Assembly: GCA_016874895.1 (NCBI GenBank)
Contig: VGSX01000215.1
Span: 1 to 6,290, forward strand
Origin: Deltaproteobacteria bacterium
GTDB lineage: Bacteria > Desulfobacterota > Desulfobaccia > Desulfobaccales > Desulfobaccaceae
Direction: 5' to 3'
Length of the DNA: 6,290 nucleotides
Part shown: one piece after another, positions 1 to 4,291 of the stretch
Layout: the number at the start of each line of letters is the position of its first letter
Numbering within the stretch: the stretch's first letter is position 1
The notes under the pieces: model-generated
Database searches by the model: none
Told to the model about the DNA's origin: nothing
Seen by the model: only the letters and a program-made list of their open reading frames with translations
Translations under genes and position numbers: made by a program

Positions 1-59
1 GTAAGATAATTCACCGGTCGAATACCGCCGGGAGACAGAAGGCGCGGAGTATTACGGCA

Positions 60-92
60 GCAACCGTCCGGGTTGCGGAGAAAATTTTTTTT
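60..92 (+). terminator. Possible intrinsic terminator of an off-window gene
   Basis: GCAACC (60-65) pairs with GGTTGC (71-76) around a 5-base loop, and a run of eight T lies at 85-92. Eight bases (GGAGAAAA) separate the stem from the T-run, which is more than in a canonical intrinsic terminator, so the call is weak. If real, it would end a plus-strand transcript entering from the left edge. Confidence 0.3.
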
Positions 93-98
93 GTAGGC

Positions 99-126
99 GT
101 TCAGCTATCAGCAATCAGCTTTCAGC
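99..126 (+). repeat. Heptamer array NNTCAGC, four copies
   Basis: Four consecutive 7-base units share the core TCAGC: GTTCAGC, TATCAGC, AATCAGC and TTTCAGC. The first two bases of each unit vary and the last five are invariant. The array faces a second array of complementary heptamers at 206-240, so a transcript could fold them together. No gene overlaps it. It resembles the short tandem heptanucleotide repeats known from several bacterial groups; its function is unknown. Confidence 0.7.
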
Positions 127-205
127 AAAAACAATGGGTTAGGGAAACTAAGCGAAAAATCAGTGATCCGCCATCTTAGAATAACTATTTGAATTTAAAG
201 CATTA

Positions 206-240
206 GCTGACGGCTGCAAGCTGACCGCTGACCGCTTACG
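206..240 (+). repeat. Heptamer array GCTGACC, five copies, facing the first array
   Basis: Five consecutive 7-base units: GCTGACG, GCTGCAA, GCTGACC, GCTGACC and GCTTACG. The core GCTGA is the reverse complement of the TCAGC core of the array at 99-126, so the two arrays form a degenerate inverted repeat around a 79-base AT-rich spacer. The outer units are the least conserved. The arrangement suggests a foldback or REP-like intergenic element, not protein-coding sequence. Confidence 0.65.
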
Positions 241-336
241 GATTATGAACAAGTTACTGCGCAGAGACCGGAAAAACTTCAGCTGAAAGAAAAATTCACA
301 CTGCGGAGAGAGATCGACTTGAGGGAATAAATCATA

Positions 337-359
337 AGGGCGGCCGAGGCAGCCGCCCT
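337..359 (-). terminator. Rho-independent terminator of purA
   Basis: AGGGCGGC (337-344) and GCCGCCCT (352-359) form a perfect 8-bp GC-rich stem with a 7-base loop. It lies 16 bases past the purA stop codon. Read on the minus strand, the stem is followed by the T-rich stretch TTATGATTTATT, which lacks a pure T-run but is compatible with intrinsic termination. Confidence 0.6.
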
Positions 360-375
360 GATATGATATGAGCAG

Positions 376-1671
376 TTAAACTGCGAAGGGGTTGGCCAGC
401 AGAATGGTCTCCTCCCGGTCCGGCCCGACGGAGACGATCTGGATGGGCACGCCCGAGAGTTCTTCGATTTTTTCCAGATAGCTTTGGGCCGTCCGGGGAA
501 GGTCGCCGAAAGTCCGGACCCCGGTGATGTCCTCCTGCCAGCCGGGAAATTCCTCGTACACGGGCCGGCATTGTTCCAGCGCGGTCAGTGATGCCGGGGG
601 CACGGTAAGGAGTTCCCCTGCCAGGTCATAGGCCACGCAGATTTTCAGGGGATTCAGGCCGGTCAGGACGTCCAGTTTGGTGATGGTCAGCCCGGTGAGG
701 CCGTTGAGCCGGGCCGAATCCTGCAGCACCACCATGTCCAGCCAGCCGGTGCGGCGTCGGCGCCCGGTGGTGGCCCCGAACTCCGCCCCTTGGACCTGCA
801 GGTGCTCCCCGTCCGCGTCCAGGGCCTCGGTGATGAAGGGGCCGCCTCCCACCCGGGTGGTATAGGCCTTGGAGATGCCCACCACCCGCTCCAGGCGGTT
901 GGGTCCGATACCGGCCCCGGTGCAGGCACCCCCGGCCACGGGGTTGGAAGAGGTGACAAAGGGATAGGTGCCGTGGTCGATATCCAGATGGGTGCCCTGG
1001 GCCCCCTCGAAGAGGATATTTTTTCCCTGCCGCCTGGTCTCATCCAGGATGAGCGACACATTGGCCACGATGGGCTTGAGATACTCCCCCATCTCCCGGT
1101 AGTGCTTGAAAATCTCGTCGGCGTCCAGGGGTTTGTCGTCCAAAAATTTCTCCAGGATAAAATTCTTTTCCTTCAGGTTGTAGTCTATCTTGGCCTTCAG
1201 GGCGACGGGGTCGATGAGGTCCACGGCCCGCACGCCGCAGCGGGCCGCCTTGTCTTCATAGCAGGGTCCGATGCCCCGGCCCGTGGTGCCGATCTTGCCG
1301 TCACCTTTGGCCCGCTCCCGGGCCAGGTCCAGGCGCTGGTGGTACGGCATGATGATGTGGGCCTTTTCACTGAGTTGCAGATTGTGGGGGCCGATCTTGA
1401 TTCCCTGGGCCTGGAGGCGGTCTATCTCCCCGATGAGCACTTCCGGGTCCACTACCACGCCGTTGCCGATGAGGCACTTCTTACCGGCGTGCAGGATACC
1501 GGAAGGAATCAGGTGAAAGATATATTTCTGGCCTTTAACCACCAGGGTGTGGCCGGCGTTGTTGCCCCCCTGATAGCGCACCACCAATTCCACGTGCTCC
1601 GTCAGCAGATCAACGATCTTGCCCTTGCCTTCATCACCCCACTGCGTTCCCACTACCACCACATTAGCCAC
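376..1671 (-). CDS. purA: Adenylosuccinate synthetase
   Basis: Catalyses GTP-dependent condensation of IMP and aspartate to adenylosuccinate, the first committed step from IMP to AMP, in the cytoplasm (EC 6.3.4.4). With the GTG start chosen here the protein has 431 residues, a normal family length. The N-terminal GTQWGDEGKGK loop supplies Asp13, and GGNNAGHT supplies His41; both catalytic residues fall at the E. coli positions. Also visible are GTTGRGIGP (about 128-136), TTRVGGGPF, GRRRRTGWLD, the guanine-binding TKLD and the C-terminal SVGPDREET signature. The open frame extends nine codons upstream to a TTG at 1698. The GTG at 1671 is preferred because AAGGAGGTG lies six bases before it, and the predicted promoter would start transcription at or inside the TTG. 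It is transcribed alone, divergently from livH. Confidence 0.97.
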   Translation of the reverse strand: MANVVVVGTQWGDEGKGKIVDLLTEHVELVVRYQGGNNAGHTLVVKGQKYIFHLIPSGILHAGKKCLIGNGVVVDPEVLIGEIDRLQAQGIKIGPHNLQLSEKAHIIMPYHQRLDLARERAKGDGKIGTTGRGIGPCYEDKAARCGVRAVDLIDPVALKAKIDYNLKEKNFILEKFLDDKPLDADEIFKHYREMGEYLKPIVANVSLILDETRRQGKNILFEGAQGTHLDIDHGTYPFVTSSNPVAGGACTGAGIGPNRLERVVGISKAYTTRVGGGPFITEALDADGEHLQVQGAEFGATTGRRRRTGWLDMVVLQDSARLNGLTGLTITKLDVLTGLNPLKICVAYDLAGELLTVPPASLTALEQCRPVYEEFPGWQEDITGVRTFGDLPRTAQSYLEKIEELSGVPIQIVSVGPDREETILLANPFAV

Positions 1672-1677
1672 TGCCGG

Positions 1678-1686
1678 CACCTCCTT
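1678..1686 (-). promoter_or_regulatory. Shine-Dalgarno site that fixes the purA start
   Basis: On the minus strand AAGGAGGTG matches the anti-Shine-Dalgarno sequence almost fully and stands six bases before the GTG at 1671-1669. The longer alternative start, TTG at 1698-1696, would put this site inside the coding region and has no comparable site upstream. Confidence 0.85.
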
Positions 1687-1702
1687 AAATTGAGCCAACT
1701 TT

Positions 1703-1730
1703 ATTTAAATTATTTCACTTCGTTTGTCAA
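1703..1730 (-). promoter_or_regulatory. Sigma-70-type promoter of purA
   Basis: Read on the minus strand, a perfect -35 box TTGACA (1730-1725) is followed after 16 bases by TTAAAT (1708-1703), four of six matches to the -10 consensus, in an AT-rich stretch. Transcription would start near 1696, giving a leader of about 25 bases that carries the Shine-Dalgarno site. No operator or riboswitch-sized leader is present. Confidence 0.6.
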
Positions 1731-1781
1731 CCAGACCAGGGCTTTTCTCACCGCGCCGGTCCCTGGCCCAGCAATTTTTCC

Positions 1782-1810
1782 TTGCCAAAATACCAGGCTC
1801 CCGTTATTTT
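1782..1810 (+). promoter_or_regulatory. Candidate promoter of livH
   Basis: TTGCCA (1782-1787, five of six -35 matches) and TATTTT (1805-1810, four of six -10 matches) are separated by an optimal 17 bases. This would give a leader of about 120 bases before livH. The leader holds an 11-codon ORF from 1875 with no Leu/Ile/Val run, so amino acid attenuation is not supported. The promoter assignment rests on consensus matching alone. Confidence 0.35.
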
Positions 1811-1937
1811 TAGAAAGTTTGTGGTTAAAATCAGCTAGCCGGATTTTTAGGAGTTCAGCACCTTAGCCGACAGGATGATCAGGACGCAACCATTACGGCG
1901 CGTTCCTTAACTGCCAGGCTCGCTTAAGCCCGACCCC

Positions 1938-2807
1938 ATGTGTTCCTTCACCGACCTTATTCAATTTATCTTTGCCGGCCTCACCAACGGCGCCATTTAT
2001 GCCTTGGTGGCCTTGGGTTTCGGGGTGGTGCACAACACCATGGGCATCGTCAACTTCACCCAGGTGGATTTCGTCTCCCTGGGTGGCATGCTGCTCTACA
2101 GCGCCCTGTTTGCGGCCGGCCTGCCCATGGTGCCCGCCCTTACCCTGGCCGTTCTGGGAGTAACCCTGGCCGCTTTGGCCGTGGAATGGTTCGGTCTGCG
2201 CCCGTCCCGCTCCCAAAACGTCCTGGTCCTGATTTTCCTGACCATCGGCTTTTCCATTATCCTGCGAGGGATAATGAAACTGATCTGGGGCAAAAACCGC
2301 CTGGCCGTGCCGCCCCTGGCCGGGGAGGACCCGGTGCGCTTCCTGGGCGCCGCCATCCTGCCCCAAACCCTGTGGATTCTGGCCCTCACCGCAGTGGCCA
2401 TCTGCGCCCTGGTGCTCTTTTTTCGCCACACCCCCATGGGCCTGGCCATGCGGGCGGTGCATACCAACCCCGTAGCTGCGGCCATCGTGGGCCTGAGGGT
2501 TCCCCGGATAAAGGCCATGAGCTTCGCCCTGGCCGGGGCCCTGGGAGGGCTGGCCGGCTGCCTGGTGACCCCCATCACCACCCTCAGCTATGACGTGGGC
2601 GTGCTCCTGGGCCTCAAAGGCTTTGCCGCGGCCATTTTGGGGGGCTTCGGCTCCTTCCCCGGCGCCATCCTGGGGGGCCTGGCCCTGGGCCTCATGGAAA
2701 GCCTCAGCGCCGCCTACCTCAGCAGCGCCTATAAAGACGTCATCGCCTTCGTGGTCCTCCTCCTGGTGCTCTTCATCCGCCCCCGGGGGTTGCTGGGAAA
2801 TACTTGA
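1938..2807 (+). CDS. livH: Branched-chain amino acid ABC transporter permease LivH
   Basis: One of the two membrane permeases of a LIV-type (HAAT family) ABC importer for leucine, isoleucine, valine or related amino acids. The 289-residue protein has about eight hydrophobic segments and no cleavable signal peptide. The N-terminal signature GLTNGAIYALVALGF (14-28) followed by MGIVNFTQ (35-42), the cytoplasmic loop with GLRVPRIKAMSFALAG (185-200), GGFGSFPGAILGG (235-247) and the terminal RPRGLLG are typical of LivH. The ATG at 1938 is the first ATG after an in-frame stop at 1908. No good Shine-Dalgarno precedes it, so initiation may be weak or leaderless-like. The usual partners livK, livM, livG and livF are absent here; an AT-rich island follows instead. 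The substrate could be another amino acid, since LIV-type permeases vary. Confidence 0.92.
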   Translation: MCSFTDLIQFIFAGLTNGAIYALVALGFGVVHNTMGIVNFTQVDFVSLGGMLLYSALFAAGLPMVPALTLAVLGVTLAALAVEWFGLRPSRSQNVLVLIFLTIGFSIILRGIMKLIWGKNRLAVPPLAGEDPVRFLGAAILPQTLWILALTAVAICALVLFFRHTPMGLAMRAVHTNPVAAAIVGLRVPRIKAMSFALAGALGGLAGCLVTPITTLSYDVGVLLGLKGFAAAILGGFGSFPGAILGGLALGLMESLSAAYLSSAYKDVIAFVVLLLVLFIRPRGLLGNT

Positions 2808-2822
2808 TTCTCAACAAAGGCC

Positions 2823-2830
2823 AAAGGAGG
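2823..2830 (+). promoter_or_regulatory. Strong Shine-Dalgarno at the left edge of the AT-rich island
   Basis: AAAGGAGG is a near-perfect ribosome-binding site nine bases before the ATG at 2840. It is the strongest plus-strand site in the window, yet it serves only a 13-codon ORF whose stop overlaps the start of the nuclease gene. It may be a leftover site of a native gene that followed livH before the island arrived. Confidence 0.7.
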
Positions 2831-2839
2831 AGGGTTTCG

Positions 2840-2881
2840 ATGAAGGATTTCTATAAAAATGTCAAAAAGTTGAATAGGTGA
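2840..2881 (+). CDS. 13-residue leader ORF coupled to the nuclease gene
   Basis: An ATG behind the strong AAAGGAGG site encodes MKDFYKNVKKLNR and then stops at TGA (2879-2881). That stop overlaps the GTG start of the nuclease gene in the arrangement GTGA (2878-2881). The nuclease start has no good Shine-Dalgarno of its own, so translation of this peptide followed by reinitiation is the likely way the nuclease is made. The peptide is lysine-rich and I recognise no family. Alternatives are the residual 5' end of a native gene cut by the island, or the true N-terminus of the nuclease joined by a -1 shift. Whether the peptide itself has a function cannot be told. Confidence 0.4.
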   Translation: MKDFYKNVKKLNR

Positions 2882-3654
2882 CCACCATAAAAAATATTGA
2901 TCTCAAAAATTATTTCGAGGATTTTTTTCAACATAGAAATTTTTCTCAACTAAAGAATACCTCTTCTTTTTTTGATAGATTTCCTCCGAAAAGGAAAATA
3001 ACCTCAGACCTTTCTCTAACAAAAATGTCTGCTTTCTATAGTGATATCCTTATCAAAATCAATAGTGATAAGCTTTATTATAAAAGAAATCCTCGAAAGT
3101 TAAACTTTTGGGAAGGAATTGAATTAGGGGAAGACGAAAGGAAACATTGCTCAGTATTATATTGGCTCTTAAATCCAAGGGGGAATCATGCCCAAGGGGC
3201 TGCATTTTTCTCTATTTTTCTTAAAAAATTAGGTATGGAGGAATTGAGTGAAAAAGTAAAAAATAATTATTTCACCGTTACGCGGGAAAAATATCAAGAA
3301 GAATATGGTCGCATGGACATCACTATTGAAAACAAATATTTTCATATCATATTGGAGGTAAAAATAGCAGCCCAAGAACAAAGGGAACAAATAAATCGAT
3401 ATCAAAGCATTATTTCTCATAAAAAATTTATTAATAATCTCAAAGATGAAAACTGTAAGTTGATATTTTTAACTCCGGAGGGCAGATCCTCAATAACCGG
3501 AGAGTCTGACCCGCGCAGCTTTAAATTCCTTGCCGAAGTTCTGGATGATTTTACGGCTAATTGTGAAAACAGCTTTTTGCAACATTTAATCCAACAGTAT
3601 TCCCAGGTTATCAGAAAACTATATAAGAGAAGGAAATACTATGGAAACTACTAA
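2878..3654 (+). CDS. PD-(D/E)XK nuclease superfamily protein
   Basis: Predicted cytoplasmic nuclease of 258 residues, resembling the PDDEXK_4-type group. An N-terminal helix motif with Glu87, Arg88 and His90 runs into YWLLNPRGNHAQG (95-107), matching the group's E-R-x-H...WLL-P...H pattern. The core follows: Asp147 in YGRMDI, then Glu160-x-Lys162 in LEVKI, then Gln171 and Tyr175 in QINRY. All expected catalytic positions are intact, so it is probably active. The C-terminus is rich in Lys and Arg (RKLYKRRKYY). My count gives 42 basic and 32 acidic residues. An in-frame TAG at 2875 directly precedes the GTG, so it cannot start earlier; an internal ATG at 3025 would still keep the nuclease motifs. 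It overlaps the next gene by 14 bases. Members of this group occur near defence genes, but the substrate and role are not known here. Confidence 0.75.
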   Translation: MTTIKNIDLKNYFEDFFQHRNFSQLKNTSSFFDRFPPKRKITSDLSLTKMSAFYSDILIKINSDKLYYKRNPRKLNFWEGIELGEDERKHCSVLYWLLNPRGNHAQGAAFFSIFLKKLGMEELSEKVKNNYFTVTREKYQEEYGRMDITIENKYFHIILEVKIAAQEQREQINRYQSIISHKKFINNLKDENCKLIFLTPEGRSSITGESDPRSFKFLAEVLDDFTANCENSFLQHLIQQYSQVIRKLYKRRKYYGNY

Positions 3655-4240
3655 ATTCATCCTTCGAAACATTGAAAGATCATATGAAATTTATCAAGCA
3701 CTTGTCAATTTCGAAGAAAATATATTCGGCGCTGTAGACCAGGCCCTAAGGCATAATTGTCAAAAATGGCTCCCCGACCAATGGACAATCAATGATGAAT
3801 ATTCATTAGCTGAAGAGTGGTGCCTCGATATTATAAGGGAAGAACTTAAAAAAGATGATGAACCTAACGCCTCATATATATCCATAGGTTTGGCAGTTGA
3901 AGGAGATGATCCAATTTGGAAATTCTTTGGTGTTGATGCTGATAATAGAGATAGTGTTTATACATACTTAACCATGGTAGAGCTTCCTGGTTCAGAATAT
4001 GAAACAATAATTCCAGAGTTGGATAGCTTGCTCAAAGAACCTTTATTTCGCCTGGGCTTTCAGCGCAAAGGCGGCAAAAGTGAACCTTATTACAAAAAAG
4101 AGCTATCATTTTCCAACTTAGCCGTATACAAGGGCCTGGAAGAAGATGACTGGGAGGAGGCTCTCAGACCGGTTGTGAAGGCCTTGATGGCCCTCGATAA
4201 ATTGGATTGGCACCGAATAATCAGTATTTTCAAAAAATAG
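3641..4240 (+). CDS. Acidic protein of unknown function, partner of the nuclease gene
   Basis: I do not recognise this 199-residue protein. It has no signal peptide, membrane segment, zinc-binding cluster or nucleotide-binding loop. It looks soluble and mixed alpha/beta: an N-terminal helical part (about 1-75), a likely strand-rich middle (IGLAVEGDDPIWKFFGVDA, 82-100) and a C-terminal helical part ending in a lysine pair. By my count it has 39 acidic and 24 basic residues, a strong negative charge opposite to that of the nuclease. The ATG is 14 bases inside the nuclease gene, with AGAGAAGGA about seven bases upstream, so both genes are co-transcribed and probably produced together. It could be a neutraliser of the nuclease, a subunit of the same complex, or a sensor; the sequence does not decide between them. 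Confidence 0.75.
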   Translation: METTKFILRNIERSYEIYQALVNFEENIFGAVDQALRHNCQKWLPDQWTINDEYSLAEEWCLDIIREELKKDDEPNASYISIGLAVEGDDPIWKFFGVDADNRDSVYTYLTMVELPGSEYETIIPELDSLLKEPLFRLGFQRKGGKSEPYYKKELSFSNLAVYKGLEEDDWEEALRPVVKALMALDKLDWHRIISIFKK

Positions 4241-4245
4241 TGCCG

Positions 4246-4273
4246 TTGAAAAGTTTGAGCTAATTTTCATAAC
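4246..4273 (+). promoter_or_regulatory. Candidate promoter of iorA at the island's right edge
   Basis: TTGAAA (4246-4251, five of six -35 matches) and CATAAC (4268-4273, four of six -10 matches) are separated by 16 bases. Transcription would begin near 4280, about 12 bases before the iorA GTG, leaving room only for the weak GGTG ribosome site at 4283-4286. If used, iorA expression would not depend on read-through from livH across the island. AT-rich DNA yields such matches by chance, so confidence is low. Confidence 0.3.
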
Positions 4274-4291
4274 CTTTAACCCGGTGAAATA

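Larger units (their letters stand above)
1..330. other. Gene-free region downstream of purA
   Basis: No convincing coding sequence is seen on either strand. The first 60 bases are GC-rich and contain a short hairpin (CGGT at 15-18 with ACCG at 24-27), perhaps the tail of a structured RNA or gene that begins outside the window. A hairpin with a T-run follows at 60-92. Two heptamer arrays built on TCAGC and its complement GCTGA lie at 99-126 and 206-240. The 79 bases between them are AT-rich and featureless. A perfect 10-base palindrome, TTCAGCTGAA, sits at 278-287 and shares the TCAGC core. The region looks like repeat-laden intergenic DNA. Confidence 0.6.
2838..4290. other. AT-rich island, probably horizontally acquired
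   Basis: Base composition changes abruptly just after livH and reverts at the iorA start. Counted by sequence line, 2881-2940 has 14 G+C of 60 and 3901-3960 has 20 of 60, against 44 of 60 in livH (2281-2340) and 37 of 60 in iorA (5041-5100). The segment carries the leader ORF, the nuclease gene and the acidic-protein gene. I found no transposase, integrase, tRNA gene or convincing flanking direct repeat, so the mode of entry is unknown. GC rises toward the end of the second gene (about 4050-4200), so the right boundary is less sharp. Confidence 0.6.

Noticed and set aside
99..240. CRISPR array
   Set aside because: The units are 7 bases long with no spacers of regular length between them, and no cas genes are present.
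790..1866. Long plus-strand open frame of 358 codons opposite purA
   Set aside because: It lies antisense to the conserved purA gene, has no family motifs or ribosome site, and is explained by the GC-rich codon use of purA.
1875..1910. Short ORF in the livH leader as an attenuator peptide
   Set aside because: Its 11 codons contain only one Leu, one Ile and one Val and are not followed by a clear terminator/antiterminator pair.
1893..2581. Minus-strand open frames opposite livH
   Set aside because: They are low-complexity Gln/Gly/His or Arg/Ala-rich translations antisense to the clear LivH reading frame.
4227..4252. TTTTCAA/TTGAAAA inverted repeat as a terminator of the island genes
   Set aside because: The 7-bp stem is almost all A-T, the loop is 12 bases and no T-run follows, so termination is unlikely; such repeats are expected in AT-rich DNA.
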